Under the pieces are notes generated by a model. The model was not told the origin of the DNA and did no database searches. It saw only the letters and a program-made list of their open reading frames with translations. The translations under genes were made by a program, and so were the position numbers. Shown here piece after piece: positions 8,021-18,613 of a stretch of DNA of 64,000 nt. The stretch is from Enterobacter sp. kpr-6 (GTDB lineage Bacteria > Pseudomonadota > Gammaproteobacteria > Enterobacterales > Enterobacteriaceae). Within the stretch, counting starts at the first letter, position 1; each line of letters begins with the position of its first letter. The stretch covers positions 186,001 through 250,000 of the forward strand of contig NZ_FOYH01000001.1 of assembly GCF_900116015.1 (NCBI RefSeq), in the 5' to 3' direction.

Positions 8021-9331
8021 ATGAGTCAGGCATTACCGCTTGTCACCCGTCAGGGCGACCGCATTGCCATTGTCAGCGGGTTGCGTACCCCTTTTGCCCG
8101 CCAGGCCACCGCTTTTCACGGCATCCCGGCCATCGAACTTGGGAAAATGGTCGTGAGCGAACTGCTGGCGCGCAGCGAAATTCCGCCGGAAGCCATCGAG
8201 CAACTGGTGTTCGGCCAGGTTGTTCAGATGCCGGAAGCCCCCAATATTGCCCGTGAAATCGTGCTGGGCACCGGCATGAATATCCATACCGATGCCTACA
8301 GCGTCAGCCGCGCCTGTGCCACCAGCTTTCAGGCGGTGGCAAACGTGGCGGAAAGCCTGATGGCGGGTACCATCCGCGCGGGCATTGCGGGCGGGGCTGA
8401 CTCTTCCTCCGTGCTGCCTATCGGCGTCAGTAAAAAACTGGCGCGCACGCTGCTCGATCTCAGTAAGGCCCGCACTACCGGGCATAAAGTTAAATTGCTT
8501 TCCGCGCTGCGCCCACGCGATCTGTTGCCGGTCCCGCCCGCCGTCGCAGAGTATTCAACCGGACTGCGGATGGGCGATACCGCCGAACAAATGGCAAAAA
8601 CCTGGCAAATCAGCCGCGAAGAGCAGGACGCGCTGGCGCATCGCTCTCATCAACGTGCGGCGCAAGCCTGGGCCGAAGGGAAACTGACCGACGAGGTGAT
8701 GACCGCTTACGTGCCGCCATACCGTGAACCCGTCGATCAGGACAACAATATTCGCCATAACTCCACGCTTGCGGATTACGCAAAACTGCGCCCGGCATTT
8801 GACCGTAAACACGGTAGCGTCACGGCGGCGAACAGTACGCCGCTGACCGACGGCGCGGCAGCGGTGATCCTGATGACCGAATCCCGCGCCAGAGAATTAG
8901 GCTTAACGCCGCTCGGCTATCTGCGCAGCTACGCGTTTACCGCGATTGGCGTCAAAGAAGACATGCTGCTCGGTCCGGCGTGGTCAACACCGCTGGCGCT
9001 GGAGCGGGCAGGGCTCACCCTGAACGATTTAACCCTGTTTGATATGCATGAGGCTTTCGCTGCGCAAACGCTGGCGAACCTCAAGCTGCTTGCAAGCGAT
9101 CGGTTTGCCCGCGACGTATTGGGGCGCGCGCAGGCGACAGGCGAAGTGGATGACAGCAAATTTAACGTGCTGGGCGGCTCCATCGCCTACGGGCACCCGT
9201 TTGCCGCCACGGGTGCGCGGATGATCACCCAAACGTTACAGGAATTACGTCGCCGGGGCGGGGGATTCGGCCTGGTTACGGCGTGCGCCGCAGGCGGGCT
9301 CGGCTCGGCAATGGTACTGGAGGCTGAATAA
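8021..9331 (+). CDS. fadI: FadI, 3-ketoacyl-CoA thiolase of the alternative beta-oxidation complex
   Basis: 436 residues, identical in length to E. coli FadI. Thiolase fold: nucleophile Cys99 in [11 protein letters not shown], the His of [10 protein letters not shown], and the C-terminal [10 protein letters not shown] proton-donor Cys. It cleaves 3-ketoacyl-CoA with CoA to acetyl-CoA and a shortened acyl-CoA, and pairs with FadJ in the complex used in anaerobic beta-oxidation. The start has GGGGAG upstream. The stop overlaps the fadJ start in TAATG, so the two are translationally coupled. Confidence 0.97.
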   Translation: MSQALPLVTRQGDRIAIVSGLRTPFARQATAFHGIPAIELGKMVVSELLARSEIPPEAIEQLVFGQVVQMPEAPNIAREIVLGTGMNIHTDAYSVSRACATSFQAVANVAESLMAGTIRAGIAGGADSSSVLPIGVSKKLARTLLDLSKARTTGHKVKLLSALRPRDLLPVPPAVAEYSTGLRMGDTAEQMAKTWQISREEQDALAHRSHQRAAQAWAEGKLTDEVMTAYVPPYREPVDQDNNIRHNSTLADYAKLRPAFDRKHGSVTAANSTPLTDGAAAVILMTESRARELGLTPLGYLRSYAFTAIGVKEDMLLGPAWSTPLALERAGLTLNDLTLFDMHEAFAAQTLANLKLLASDRFARDVLGRAQATGEVDDSKFNVLGGSIAYGHPFAATGARMITQTLQELRRRGGGFGLVTACAAGGLGSAMVLEAE

Positions 9332-11478
9332 TGGAACTGACATCCGCGTTTTCCCTCACCCTGCGCCCCGATAACATCGGCGTCGTGACCATTGACGTGC
9401 CGGGCGAAAAAATGAATACCCTGAAAGCGGAGTTCGGCAGCCAGGTGCGGGCCATTTTAAAAGAACTGCGCGAGAACAAAGCGCTGCGCGGCGTTATTTT
9501 TATCTCCGCGAAAAGCGACAATTTTATCGCCGGTGCCGATATCAACATGATTGACCGCTGCCACAGCGCGCAAGAAGCAGAAGCGCTGGCCCGTCAGGGG
9601 CAGCAGATCATGGCAGAAATTCATGCGCTGCCGGTGCCGGTGATTGCCGCCATTCACGGTGCCTGTCTGGGCGGCGGGCTGGAATTAGCGCTGGCCTGCC
9701 ATGGCCGCGTCTGTACCGACGATCCCAAAACCGTGCTCGGACTGCCGGAAGTGCAGTTAGGGCTTCTGCCCGGCTCCGGTGGCACGCAACGCTTGCCGCG
9801 ATTAATTGGCGTCAGCACCGCGCTGGATATGATCCTCACCGGCAAACAGCTTCGCCCGCGTCAGGCGCGCAAAGTGGGGCTTGTCGATGACGTTGTGCCC
9901 GTCTCGATATTGCTGGAAGCTGCCGTAGCGCTGGCCAACAAAGGCCGCCCGTCGACCCGTCATTTACCCGTACGCGAGAAAATCCTCGCCGGCCCGCTGG
10001 GGCGCACGTTGCTGTTCCGCATGGCTGAGAAAAAGACGCAGCAGAAAACGCACGGCAACTATCCTGCCGCGCAGCGCATTCTGGATGTGATCCAGACCGG
10101 GCTGGCGCAGGGCCGCAGCAGCGGTTATGAGGCTGAAGCGCGGGCCTTTGGTGAACTGGCGATGACCCCGCAGTCGCAGGCGTTACGCCATATCTTCTTT
10201 ACCAGCACCGAGATTAAAAAAGATCCCGGCAGTGCTGTTGCGGCAGGGCCGCTGAAATCAGTCGGCATTCTTGGCGGCGGGTTGATGGGCGGGGGCATTG
10301 CGTATGTCACGGCCAGTAAAGGTGGGCTGCCGGTGCGGATCAAAGATATTAATCCCCGTGGGATCAATCACGCCCTGCAATACAGCTGGCAGCAGCTTGA
10401 TAAAAAAGTCCGCCGCCGCCATATCAGAGCCAGTGAGCGCGACCGTGAAATGGCGCGGATCTCCGGTGCCACCGATTATCGGGGCTTTTCCCACCGCGAT
10501 GTGGTCATTGAGGCGGTGTTCGAGGATTTAAGTCTCAAACAGCAAATGGTGGCGGAAGTGGAAGCGCACTGTGCGCCGCACACGATTTTTGCCTCTAACA
10601 CATCGTCGCTGCCGATTAGCGATATTGCCGCTAACGCCGCGCGACCGGAAAACGTTATCGGCCTGCATTTCTTCAGCCCGGTGGAAAAAATGCCGCTGGT
10701 GGAGGTCATTGCGCACGTAAAAACCAGCGAGCAGACTATCGCCACTACTGTGCAACTGGCGAAGTTGCAGGGCAAAACGCCGATTGTGGTAGCCGATAAA
10801 GCCGGGTTCTACGTCAACCGCATCCTGGCTCCCTATATTAACGAGGCCATCCGTATGCTGACGGAAGGTGAGCAGGTCGACAAGATCGACAATGCGCTGG
10901 TGAAATTTGGCTTCCCGGTCGGCCCAATCCAACTTTTGGATGAGGTGGGAATCGACACAGGCACTAAAATTATTCCTGTGCTGGAAAGCGCTTACGGTGA
11001 ACGTTTTTCCGCGCCTGCAAATGTCATTACCGCAATTTTGAATGACGATCGCAAAGGCAGAAAAAATGGCCGTGGATTCTATCTTTACGCGGCGAAAGGG
11101 CGTACAAGCAAAAAACAGGTTGATCCGGCGATCTACCCGCTGACAGGCGGTACAGGCAACGGTAAATTGTCGTCCGATCAGATTGTTGAACGCTGCGTCA
11201 TGCTGATGCTCAACGAGGCGGCGCGCTGTCTTGATGAGAAGGTGATCCGCAGCGCGCGCGATGGCGACATCGGCGCGGTGTTTGGTATTGGTTTCCCCCC
11301 GTTTTTGGGTGGCCCGTTCCGTTATATGGATTCTCTCGGCGCGGGGGAGGTTGTTGCGAGACTGACACGTCTGGCCTCGCAATATGGAGAGCGCTTTACA
11401 CCCTGCCCGCCGCTGGTTGATATGGCAGAGCGTGGTGTAAGGTTTTGGTCAACAAAGGAAACTGACCCCGTAAGTTAA
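9331..11478 (+). CDS. fadJ: FadJ, multifunctional enoyl-CoA hydratase / 3-hydroxyacyl-CoA dehydrogenase
   Basis: 715 residues (E. coli 714). The N-terminal crotonase domain has [11 protein letters not shown] and [16 protein letters not shown], with the hydratase Glu region [17 protein letters not shown] linker leads at about 310 to the Rossmann dehydrogenase domain [15 protein letters not shown], followed by [25 protein letters not shown] and the C-terminal helical domain ending near [17 protein letters not shown]. It forms the second subunit of the FadIJ complex, the alternative to FadBA, and converts enoyl-CoA to 3-ketoacyl-CoA with NAD. Confidence 0.97.
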   Translation: MELTSAFSLTLRPDNIGVVTIDVPGEKMNTLKAEFGSQVRAILKELRENKALRGVIFISAKSDNFIAGADINMIDRCHSAQEAEALARQGQQIMAEIHALPVPVIAAIHGACLGGGLELALACHGRVCTDDPKTVLGLPEVQLGLLPGSGGTQRLPRLIGVSTALDMILTGKQLRPRQARKVGLVDDVVPVSILLEAAVALANKGRPSTRHLPVREKILAGPLGRTLLFRMAEKKTQQKTHGNYPAAQRILDVIQTGLAQGRSSGYEAEARAFGELAMTPQSQALRHIFFTSTEIKKDPGSAVAAGPLKSVGILGGGLMGGGIAYVTASKGGLPVRIKDINPRGINHALQYSWQQLDKKVRRRHIRASERDREMARISGATDYRGFSHRDVVIEAVFEDLSLKQQMVAEVEAHCAPHTIFASNTSSLPISDIAANAARPENVIGLHFFSPVEKMPLVEVIAHVKTSEQTIATTVQLAKLQGKTPIVVADKAGFYVNRILAPYINEAIRMLTEGEQVDKIDNALVKFGFPVGPIQLLDEVGIDTGTKIIPVLESAYGERFSAPANVITAILNDDRKGRKNGRGFYLYAAKGRTSKKQVDPAIYPLTGGTGNGKLSSDQIVERCVMLMLNEAARCLDEKVIRSARDGDIGAVFGIGFPPFLGGPFRYMDSLGAGEVVARLTRLASQYGERFTPCPPLVDMAERGVRFWSTKETDPVS

Positions 11479-11686
11479 GGTCAAAAAAGAGTAAATCTGA
11501 CGTTGAATAAGATAGTCCTGCTCAATATGTAAACGGAGATTGACTATACTTGCGCCAATGATGTAAAACACAGCGTTTCATTCAACGAATGGATAAGGCA
11601 CAATGCCCGGCCATTGGTCTTCCCGGCAAAAAGATTCTGTTTTGCCCGACATGGCCAATGCTTCTGGTTAACAAAAGCGGTGCAAT

Positions 11687-12172
11687 ATGCAAGTTTTTAT
11701 CATGCGTCACGGCGACGCTGCTCTGGATGCAGCCAGTGACTCGGTTCGACCTTTGACGACGTGCGGCTGTGATGAGTCCCGTCAAATGGCAACCTGGCTG
11801 ACAAGCCAAAAAGTGGATATCGAGCGTGTTCTGGTCAGCCCGTTCTTGCGTGCTGAACAAACGCTGGATGAGGTGGGGGAGTGTCTTAACCTGCCAGGGA
11901 AAGTTGAAGTATTGCCTGAGCTCACGCCAGGCGGCGATGTGCGTGTCGTCAGCGCTTACATTCAGGCGCTGGCGAGCGAAATTACCGGCTCAATACTGGT
12001 GATTTCTCATCTGCCGCTGGTCGGTTATCTGGTGGCAGAACTTTGCCCGGGCGAAACACCGCCTATGTTTTCTACCTCCGCCATCGCCAGCGTCACGCTG
12101 GACGGAGCGGGTAAAGGGGTATTTAACTGGCAAATGAGTCCCTGCAATCTGAAGGTCGCCAAAGCGATCTGA
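11687..12172 (+). CDS. sixA: SixA, phosphohistidine phosphatase
   Basis: 161 residues, as in E. coli. It starts MQVFIMRHGDA: the RHG motif of histidine phosphatases with His8 as the catalytic residue, plus a conserved SPFLRAEQT helix and SHLPLVGYL near the C-terminus. SixA removes phosphate from the HPt domain of ArcB and from NPr of the nitrogen PTS. It follows fadJ after a gap of about 200 nt and so probably has its own promoter. It converges with smrB. Confidence 0.96.
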   Translation: MQVFIMRHGDAALDAASDSVRPLTTCGCDESRQMATWLTSQKVDIERVLVSPFLRAEQTLDEVGECLNLPGKVEVLPELTPGGDVRVVSAYIQALASEITGSILVISHLPLVGYLVAELCPGETPPMFSTSAIASVTLDGAGKGVFNWQMSPCNLKVAKAI

Positions 12173-12193
12173 TCCGCCGGAAGTTGTGAAATG

Positions 12194-12220
12194 GAGCCGC
12201 GTAATGCGGCTCTTCTTGTT
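12194..12220. terminator. Terminator between convergent sixA and smrB
   Basis: Stem GAGCCGC / GCGGCTC with a GTAAT loop, followed by TTCTTGTTT. It mainly serves sixA; the smrB side lacks a strong T-run. Confidence 0.75.
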
Positions 12221-12246
12221 TCTGGACCGGGTAAACAGGCGATAAA

Positions 12247-12798
12247 TCAGGGCAATTCTGGCGGCTGCCACTCTTCGACTTCAATCAGCACCAGCAAGGC
12301 TGCATCACCGCCGTACTCTTTCGGGGCCTGATGAAAAGCCATCACATGCGGATGCTGCGCCAGCCACAGCGGTGTTTGCTGCTTCAGTACGTGCTTGCCA
12401 TGGCCGTGCATCACGCAGGCGCAAAAAACATGCTCACGGCGGCAGGCGGCAATCAGCGCGCCCAACTCCTGTTTTGCCTGCATCTGCGTCAGACCATGTA
12501 AATCGAGAAACAACTCTGGGGAGTAATCACCGCGACGGATCTTCTTTACTTCAAAATGGCTTACGTCCGGGCGCACATATTTTGCCGGACCGTCGGTATT
12601 AAGCAGCGGCTGAAATTCATCAGAGAAATAATGGCTGGCGTCCGCCTGCTCGGAAAGCAGACGTTTTACCGGCACCTCGGTGATTTTTTTGCGCACCGGG
12701 CGATGAACAATGGTGTCCTGCTTAATTTTGCGAGTGCCTGCCATCAACTGCTGGAACAGCGCCTGATCCTCCTCGCTAAGCGATGTTTTCTTCTTCAT
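12247..12798 (-). CDS. smrB: SmrB, ribosome-rescue endonuclease with Smr domain
   Basis: 183 residues, as in E. coli. The C-terminal Smr domain (about 95-175) has [15 protein letters not shown] and [10 protein letters not shown], the DLHG and GxGxH motifs of the active site. The N-terminal part ([18 protein letters not shown]) is the hook that binds the collided ribosome. SmrB recognises stalled, collided disomes and cuts the mRNA between them, feeding tmRNA rescue. It lies convergent to sixA and divergent from prmB. Confidence 0.95.
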   Translation of the reverse strand: MKKKTSLSEEDQALFQQLMAGTRKIKQDTIVHRPVRKKITEVPVKRLLSEQADASHYFSDEFQPLLNTDGPAKYVRPDVSHFEVKKIRRGDYSPELFLDLHGLTQMQAKQELGALIAACRREHVFCACVMHGHGKHVLKQQTPLWLAQHPHVMAFHQAPKEYGGDAALLVLIEVEEWQPPELP

Positions 12799-12965
12799 TT
12801 ATTCATCTCATTTTCTGTTTTCGACAGTTTACCCGACAAGGTGCCAGCTGTGTTCAGACAAAACGCATTTTTCCAGGCCTGCCACGCGCGTGAATGCTGA
12901 TTTATCGGCGTCTTCATGGCAAACTAGCCGCCGAATTTAAAGCAATGCATGTCTTGGAGGATAGT

Positions 12966-13898
12966 GTGGATAAAATTTTTGTTGATGAAGCAGTGAGTGA
13001 ACTGCATACCATTCAGGACATGTTGCGCTGGTCGGTTAGCCGATTCAGCGCGGCGAATATCTGGTACGGACACGGTACCGATAATCCGTGGGATGAAGCC
13101 GTACAACTGGTTTTACCGACACTCTACTTGCCGCTGGATATCCCGGAAGACATGCGCAACGCGCGCCTGACCTCCAGCGAGCGCCACCGTATCGTTGAGC
13201 GCGTGATCCGCCGCGTTAACGAGCGCATCCCGGTGGCCTATCTCACCAATAAAGCCTGGTTCTGCGGCCATGAATTTTACGTTGATGAGCGCGTGCTGGT
13301 GCCGCGTTCGCCGATTGGCGAACTGATCCAGAACCGTTTTGCCGATCTTATTAACACCCAGCCACAGCATATTCTGGATATGTGTACCGGCAGCGGTTGC
13401 ATCGCGATTGCCTGCGCCTATGAATTCCCCAACGCGGAAGTCGACGCCGTGGATATCTCCCCGGACGCGCTGGCGGTGGCCGAGCATAATATTGAAGAGC
13501 ACGGTCTGATCCATCACGTCACGCCGATTCGCTCAGATCTGTTCCGCGATCTGCCGAAGGTGCAATACGATCTGATCGTCACCAACCCGCCGTATGTTGA
13601 TGAAGAAGACATGTCCGATCTGCCCAATGAATACCGCCACGAGCCGGAACTGGGCCTTGCCTCCGGCAGCGACGGTCTGAAGCTGACGCGCCGCATTCTG
13701 GCCTGTGCACCGGAGTATCTGACCGACGAGGGCATCCTGATTTGTGAAGTCGGTAACAGCATGGTACATCTGATGGAGCAGTATCCGGACGTCCCGTTCA
13801 CCTGGCTTGAGTTCGACAACGGCGGTGACGGCGTCTTTATGCTGACCAAAGCGGAGTTGCTCGCCGCGCGCGAACACTTCAGCATTTATAAAGATTAA
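12966..13898 (+). CDS. prmB: PrmB, ribosomal protein uL3 glutamine N5-methyltransferase
   Basis: 310 residues from the GTG at 12966, the E. coli length; the longer frame from 12894 lacks a ribosome site, whereas TTGGAGG sits just before the GTG. SAM-binding motif [15 protein letters not shown], then [14 protein letters not shown], and the NPPY motif ([12 protein letters not shown]) that holds the substrate glutamine amide. It methylates uL3 (L3) Gln150. It is followed by aroC after a gap of about 50 nt, and the two are co-directional. Confidence 0.96.
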   Translation: MDKIFVDEAVSELHTIQDMLRWSVSRFSAANIWYGHGTDNPWDEAVQLVLPTLYLPLDIPEDMRNARLTSSERHRIVERVIRRVNERIPVAYLTNKAWFCGHEFYVDERVLVPRSPIGELIQNRFADLINTQPQHILDMCTGSGCIAIACAYEFPNAEVDAVDISPDALAVAEHNIEEHGLIHHVTPIRSDLFRDLPKVQYDLIVTNPPYVDEEDMSDLPNEYRHEPELGLASGSDGLKLTRRILACAPEYLTDEGILICEVGNSMVHLMEQYPDVPFTWLEFDNGGDGVFMLTKAELLAAREHFSIYKD

Positions 13899-13946
13899 GC
13901 CGCAAATCTAAGCCACGTAACAACACAACAAAATAACGGAGCCGTG

Positions 13947-15032
13947 ATGGCAGGAAACAGCATTGGACAACTCTTTCGCGTAACTACGTTTGGTGAATCA
14001 CACGGCGTGGCGCTCGGTTGTATCGTGGATGGCGTGCCGCCGGGCATTGCGCTGACAGAAGCCGATCTGCAACAGGATCTTGATCGCCGCCGCCCAGGTA
14101 CATCGCGCTACACTACCCAGCGCCGCGAGCCGGATCAGGTCAAAATCCTCTCTGGCGTCTTTGAAGGCGTGACGACCGGCACCAGTATCGGCCTGCTGAT
14201 TGAGAATACCGATCAGCGCTCTCAGGACTACAGCGCCATCAAAGACGTATTCCGTCCCGGCCACGCTGATTACACCTACGAGCAAAAATATGGCCTGCGT
14301 GACTATCGTGGTGGCGGACGCTCTTCCGCACGCGAAACCGCGATGCGCGTGGCGGCGGGTGCCATTGCCAAAAAATTCCTTGCCCAGAAATTCGGCATCG
14401 TGATCCGGGGCTGTCTCACGCAAATGGGCAGCATCCCGCTTGAAATCAAAGACTGGGATCAGGTGGAACAGAACCCGTTCTTCTGCCCGGACCCCGATAA
14501 AATCGAGGCGCTGGATGAACTGATGCGCGGCCTGAAAAAAGAGGGCGACTCGATTGGGGCGAAGATCACCGTGGTCGCCGAGGGCGTGCCCGCAGGTCTT
14601 GGCGAGCCAGTATTTGACCGCCTGGATGCTGACATCGCCCATGCTTTGATGAGCATCAACGCGGTGAAAGGCGTCGAGATTGGCGACGGTTTTGACAGCG
14701 TGGCCCTGCGCGGCAGCGAAAACCGTGATGAAATCACCAAAGAGGGTTTCCAGAGCAATCATGCGGGCGGCGTGCTCGGCGGCATCAGCAGCGGTCAGCC
14801 TATCGTGGCCCACATCGCCCTGAAACCAACGTCCAGCATCACCGTGCCCGGCCGCACCATTAACCGTTTCGGTGACGAAGTGGAGATGATCACCAAAGGA
14901 CGTCACGATCCCTGCGTGGGTATTCGTGCGGTGCCTATCGCCGAAGCGATGCTGGCGATTGTTTTGATGGATCACTTTATGCGCCAGCGCGCGCAGAACG
15001 CCGATGTCACAACGACTATTCCACGCTGGTAA
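13947..15032 (+). CDS. aroC: AroC, chorismate synthase
   Basis: 361 residues from ATG 13947 ([12 protein letters not shown]); a GTG one codon upstream is less likely. Signatures [41 protein letters not shown] and the C-terminal [18 protein letters not shown]. It makes chorismate from EPSP with reduced FMN, the last common step of aromatic amino acid synthesis. Length equals E. coli AroC. mepA begins 3 nt after the stop, so aroC-mepA-yfcA-epmC form one tightly packed operon. Confidence 0.98.
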   Translation: MAGNSIGQLFRVTTFGESHGVALGCIVDGVPPGIALTEADLQQDLDRRRPGTSRYTTQRREPDQVKILSGVFEGVTTGTSIGLLIENTDQRSQDYSAIKDVFRPGHADYTYEQKYGLRDYRGGGRSSARETAMRVAAGAIAKKFLAQKFGIVIRGCLTQMGSIPLEIKDWDQVEQNPFFCPDPDKIEALDELMRGLKKEGDSIGAKITVVAEGVPAGLGEPVFDRLDADIAHALMSINAVKGVEIGDGFDSVALRGSENRDEITKEGFQSNHAGGVLGGISSGQPIVAHIALKPTSSITVPGRTINRFGDEVEMITKGRHDPCVGIRAVPIAEAMLAIVLMDHFMRQRAQNADVTTTIPRW

Positions 15033-15035
15033 CTG

Positions 15036-15860
15036 ATGAAAAAAACCGCCATTGCTCTGCTGGCATTGCTCGCAAGTTACGTTAGCCTTGCGGCAACACC
15101 CTGGCAAAAAATTACGCATCCCGTCGCTGGTAGCGCCCAGTCGATTGGGGCGTTTTCAAATGGCTGCATCGTGGGAGCCGCTGAGCTTCCCGTGCAGTCA
15201 GAAACGTATCAGGTAATGCGTACCGATCAGCGTCGCTATTTTGGTCACCCGGATCTGGTGCTTTTCATTCAGCGCCTGGGGAATCAGGTATATAACCTGG
15301 GTCTTGGGACAATCCTGATTGGTGACATGGGGATGCCCGCAGGCGGGCGGTTTAACGGCGGCCACGCCAGTCATCAGACCGGGCTGGATGTGGACATTTT
15401 CCTCCAGCTTCCGCAAACCCGCTGGAGCGCGGCTCAGTTATTAAAACCGCAGGCGCTGGATCTGGTTTCCCGCGATGGCAAGCATGTCGTGCCGTCGCTG
15501 TGGCAGCCTGAGATCAGCCATCTGATTAAGCTGGCGGCAGAAGATAATGACGTGACGCGCATTTTCGTGAACCCGGCAATTAAACAGCAGCTTTGCCAGG
15601 ACGCCGGAACCGACCGCGACTGGCTGCGTAAAGTCCGTCCATGGTTCCAGCATCGTGCGCACATGCATGTCCGGCTGCGCTGCCCGGCGGGAAGCCTGGA
15701 ATGCGAAGATCAACCTCTGCCACCACCAGGTGATGGCTGCGGTGCGGAACTGCAAAGCTGGTTTGAACCACCAAAACCCGCAACAACCAAGCCTGAGAAG
15801 AAGACACCGCCACCGTTGCCGCCTTCCTGCCAGGCGCTACTGGATGAGCATGTACTTTAA
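15036..15860 (+). CDS. mepA: MepA, periplasmic murein DD-/LD-endopeptidase (LAS metallopeptidase)
   Basis: 274 residues. Signal peptide [19 protein letters not shown]. Zinc-site motifs [15 protein letters not shown] and [12 protein letters not shown]; six Cys support disulfides. The tail is Pro/Lys-rich ([18 protein letters not shown]). It cleaves D-Ala-mDAP and mDAP-mDAP cross-links of peptidoglycan in the periplasm. The stop overlaps the yfcA start in TAATG. Confidence 0.96.
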   Translation: MKKTAIALLALLASYVSLAATPWQKITHPVAGSAQSIGAFSNGCIVGAAELPVQSETYQVMRTDQRRYFGHPDLVLFIQRLGNQVYNLGLGTILIGDMGMPAGGRFNGGHASHQTGLDVDIFLQLPQTRWSAAQLLKPQALDLVSRDGKHVVPSLWQPEISHLIKLAAEDNDVTRIFVNPAIKQQLCQDAGTDRDWLRKVRPWFQHRAHMHVRLRCPAGSLECEDQPLPPPGDGCGAELQSWFEPPKPATTKPEKKTPPPLPPSCQALLDEHVL

Positions 15861-16669
15861 TGGACAATTTTAGCGATATTTTTCTGGTGTCACCGCTTCT
15901 GCTGGCAGTGCTGTTTGTCGTCGCGCTACTGGCCGGATTTATTGATGCGCTGGCGGGCGGGGGAGGGCTGTTGACCGTTCCGGCACTGCTGGCAGCCGGG
16001 ATGACGCCTGCTCAGGCGCTGGCAACCAATAAACTTCAGGCCTGTGGCGGATCAATCTCTTCTTCTCTCTATTTTATTCGGCGCAAAGTCGTGAGCCTGC
16101 ACGACCAGAAGCTCAATATTTTGATGACCTTTATTGGCTCCACCTCTGGCGCGCTGCTGGTGCAGTACGTTAAATCTGACGTCCTGCGCCAGATTTTGCC
16201 GGTACTGGTGATCTGCATCGGCCTCTATTTTTTGCTGATGCCGAAGCTTGGTGAAGAAGATCGCCAGCGTCGTCTGTACGGTTTGCCCTTTGCGCTCATT
16301 GCGGGTGGCTGCGTCGGTTTTTACGATGGCTTTTTTGGCCCTGGTGCGGGATCGTTCTACGCGCTGGCATTCGTCGCGCTGTGCGGGTTCAATCTCGCTA
16401 AATCCACAGCCCACGCCAAAGTGCTGAACGCTACGTCGAATATCGGCGGCCTGCTGCTGTTTATCATCGGCGGCAAGGTGGTCTGGGCGACAGGCTTCGT
16501 CATGCTGGCCGGGCAGTTTCTCGGCGCGCGTATGGGGTCACGTCTGGTATTAAGCAAAGGACAAAAACTGATCCGCCCGATGATTGTGATTGTCTCGGCG
16601 GTGATGAGCGCAAAACTTCTTTTTGATAGCCATGGACAGGAGATCCTTCACTGGTTGGGGATGAACTAA
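15860..16669 (+). CDS. yfcA: YfcA, TSUP (TauE/SafE) family membrane transporter
   Basis: 269 residues, as in E. coli. About eight hydrophobic segments with the two-fold TSUP repeats: LAGFIDALAGGGGLLTVPALLAAG with PAQALATNKLQA in the first half, and GGCVGFYDGFFGPGAG with NLAKSTAHAKVLNATSN in the second. The family exports or imports sulfite, sulfonates or organic anions; the YfcA substrate is unknown. It is coupled at both ends (TAATG) to mepA and epmC. Confidence 0.94.
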   Translation: MDNFSDIFLVSPLLLAVLFVVALLAGFIDALAGGGGLLTVPALLAAGMTPAQALATNKLQACGGSISSSLYFIRRKVVSLHDQKLNILMTFIGSTSGALLVQYVKSDVLRQILPVLVICIGLYFLLMPKLGEEDRQRRLYGLPFALIAGGCVGFYDGFFGPGAGSFYALAFVALCGFNLAKSTAHAKVLNATSNIGGLLLFIIGGKVVWATGFVMLAGQFLGARMGSRLVLSKGQKLIRPMIVIVSAVMSAKLLFDSHGQEILHWLGMN

Positions 16670-17217
16670 TGAACAGCACGCACAATTACCAACAACTTAT
16701 AGAAATTTTCGACGGCTGCTTTGCCGACGACTTTGATACACGTCTGATTAAAGGCGACGACGAACCCATCTATCTTCCTGCGGATGCCGACGTGCCGTAC
16801 AACCGCATCGTGTTTGCTCATGGCTTCTATGCCAGCGGACTGCATGAGATTTCCCACTGGTGTATTGCCGGGAAATCACGCCGCGAGCAGGTGGATTTTG
16901 GCTACTGGTATTGCCCGGATGGGCGTGATGCCAAAACACAGGGGCAATTTGAAGACGTCGAGGTTAAACCGCAGGCGTTCGACTGGCTGTTTTGTGTGGC
17001 GGCAGGTTACCCGTTCAACGTCAGTTGCGACAATCTGGAAGGGGATTTTGAACCCGACCGCATTGTTTTTCAGCGCCGTGTACACGCGCAGGTCATGACG
17101 TATCTGGAAGAGGGGATCCCTCCGCGTCCGGCGCGTTTTATCAAAGCATTACAGGATTATTACCATACGCCGCCACTCGCGGCGGAACAGTTTCCGTGGC
17201 CAGAAGACCTTAACTGA
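16669..17217 (+). CDS. epmC: EpmC (YfcM), elongation factor P hydroxylase
   Basis: 182 residues, as in E. coli. The family marker HEISHWCIAGKSRR is present, along with FAHGFYASGLHE and DFGYWYCPDGRD; conserved His and Asp/Glu residues are expected to bind iron. EpmC hydroxylates the beta-lysyl-lysine on EF-P Lys34 after EpmA and EpmB have made it. It starts within the yfcA stop (TAATG). Confidence 0.94.
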   Translation: MNSTHNYQQLIEIFDGCFADDFDTRLIKGDDEPIYLPADADVPYNRIVFAHGFYASGLHEISHWCIAGKSRREQVDFGYWYCPDGRDAKTQGQFEDVEVKPQAFDWLFCVAAGYPFNVSCDNLEGDFEPDRIVFQRRVHAQVMTYLEEGIPPRPARFIKALQDYYHTPPLAAEQFPWPEDLN

Positions 17218-17242
17218 AGCCACGTTATAAAGAGGAAAGAAG

Positions 17243-17521
17243 ATGATCGCGGAGTTTGAAGCACGCATTCTGGCGTTAATAGATGACATGGTGGACACGG
17301 CCGGAGACGACGAGCTGTTTGCCAGCGGTTATCTGCGTGGCCACCTGACGCTCGCTGTGGCGGAACTGGAACATGGCAGTGACCATTCACCGGAGGCGGT
17401 TTATGCGAATGTCAGTTCAAGCCTTGAGAAAGCTATCCAGGCCGGGGAACTCTCACCGCGCGATCAGGCACTGGTACTGGGCATGTGGGATACGTTGTTT
17501 AAACAGGCACAAGAGAAGTAA
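17243..17521 (+). CDS. yfcL: YfcL family protein
   Basis: 92 residues, as in E. coli YfcL. It is an acidic, mostly helical protein ([54 protein letters not shown]) without known function. The ribosome site AGAGGAAAGA precedes the ATG. It is the last core gene before the AT-rich Tad block. Confidence 0.9.
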   Translation: MIAEFEARILALIDDMVDTAGDDELFASGYLRGHLTLAVAELEHGSDHSPEAVYANVSSSLEKAIQAGELSPRDQALVLGMWDTLFKQAQEK

Positions 17522-17573
17522 TCGCTAAATTTCCCTCAGAAATACCTACATTTCTCCATACTATTCTCATTTT

Positions 17574-17604
17574 AAAGGCCGATGTCATGTATATCGGCCT
17601 TTTA
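17574..17604 (+). terminator. Terminator of the aroC-yfcL operon
   Basis: Stem AAAGGCCGAT / ATCGGCCTTT with a GTCATGTAT loop and a TTTT tail. It marks the end of core sequence; base composition becomes strongly AT-rich directly after it. Confidence 0.85.
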
Positions 17605-18002
17605 CTATGGTTTTAACCAGTGCTTAAACTACCAGCATATTTAAATTAAATCGTTTTTCTGGAACGATAAGATTTATATGTGTTTATAAATTACATTACC
17701 TAATAATAATGCACATGGATAAAATCTGTATGCAATATCCATATGTTTTAATACATCCATCAAATTAAGTGCATGTTTTTATAGTTCTTTTTTCTTTTTT
17801 AAGAAAATGGCAATAATCTCGGGCTATATATTAACGACAATAAATCTATTTAAATTCATATTATGAATCTAAATTTTTTCCTAAAAACCCCGCAATCGCT
17901 TAGGTTTTTCAAAATGCGAGTTCATACTAGTTGACGTTTGCTGGTGGCTTAAAGAAGTGCCAACGAACAGGGTATTTAATATTAAAAGGGAATTGAAAAG
18001 AA
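17605..18002. promoter_or_regulatory. AT-rich leader upstream of flp with a palindrome
   Basis: About 400 nt without a gene. It holds a near-perfect inverted repeat at 17849-17873 (TTTAAATTCATA, one central base, TATGAATCTAAA; one mismatch in 12), a possible operator. A second stem lies at 17883-17909 (AAAAACC / GGTTTTT). TTGACG at 17930 could be a -35 element, but no good -10 follows. The flp promoter must lie here; I cannot place it with confidence. Confidence 0.4.
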
Positions 18003-18242
18003 ATGAATGATTTGTTAATCAAAGCATATGTCAAGAGTTTAAATGGGGTTGAGCGCGCACGTGACTTCTTGAAAGACGAGCGTGGTGTTACTGCTGTTGA
18101 ATATGCAATCGTATTAGCTGGTGTGGCAGCTGTAGTGGCAGTTATCTTTGGTCGTAACGGTACTGTCGAAAATATGATTAAGGGCATCTTCTCCACGGTC
18201 TCTGCACAAGTTCAATCCTCAATGTCAGCGCCGAAGCCATAA
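18003..18242 (+). CDS. flp: Flp, type IVc (Tad) major prepilin
   Basis: 79 residues. A leader of 28 residues ends DERG; the predicted mature pilin starts VTAVEYAIVLAGVAAVVAV, with Glu at +5 and Tyr at +6, the Flp-family Glu-Tyr pair. The hydrophobic helix is followed by a short polar tail ending SAPKP. The prepilin peptidase TadV should cut after Gly28. This is the only flp gene in the locus. It is separated from cpaB by about 370 nt with hairpins, an arrangement that allows much higher expression of the major pilin than of the machine (inference). Confidence 0.9.
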   Translation: MNDLLIKAYVKSLNGVERARDFLKDERGVTAVEYAIVLAGVAAVVAVIFGRNGTVENMIKGIFSTVSAQVQSSMSAPKP

Positions 18243-18613
18243 GTAGATAGTTCGAATACTGAAAAAATCATGCGGGAAGGGGAAACTCTGCCCGCATTAT
18301 GCTATGACTTATCAAAGGTGATATTTCCAATTAATAAGAAACTTTAAATAAAACATCGGTGGTTCTTGTGTTAATAATGGTCATGACAATGGCTGATTAA
18401 TATCAAACTGTTTTTAATCAGTTTGTGCGGTAGCTATGGTTACTTATAATTATATACAGCTCATCAATATATCTCACTCAATATATATAAAACATTTATT
18501 TTTTATCTAAATATACTCCTTATAATTTAACTTGGCTTCTGAATGGCATAAGTATTTTATACGTCCATGAAAATCATCTATATTAGATGCATTATATATT
18601 TCTGAGGATATCC
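18243..18613. promoter_or_regulatory. flp-cpaB intergenic leader with hairpins
   Basis: No gene in 370 nt. A hairpin at 18270-18297 (ATGCGGG / CCCGCAT, 14-nt loop) follows flp without a T-run, so it may stabilise the flp transcript or act as a weak terminator. Further on, two mutually exclusive stems share bases: CTGATTAA (18393-18400) with TTAATCAG (18414-18421), or CAAACTG (18404-18410) with CAGTTTG (18419-18425). CTTATAAT near 18530 could be a -10 for cpaB, but a -35 is not evident. Confidence 0.4.

Noticed and set aside
10528-11382. 284-codon minus-strand frame over fadJ
   Set aside because: Overlaps the conserved dehydrogenase domain; no start signal or domain.
13998-15119. 373-codon minus-strand frame over aroC
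   Set aside because: Antisense shadow of a highly conserved gene; composition (many His, Gly, Asp, Ala) is typical of reverse-frame translation.
17883-17909. Terminator upstream of flp
   Set aside because: AAAAACC/GGTTTTT has a weak stem and a 13-nt loop, and there is no gene before it that needs one; noted only as a possible structure.
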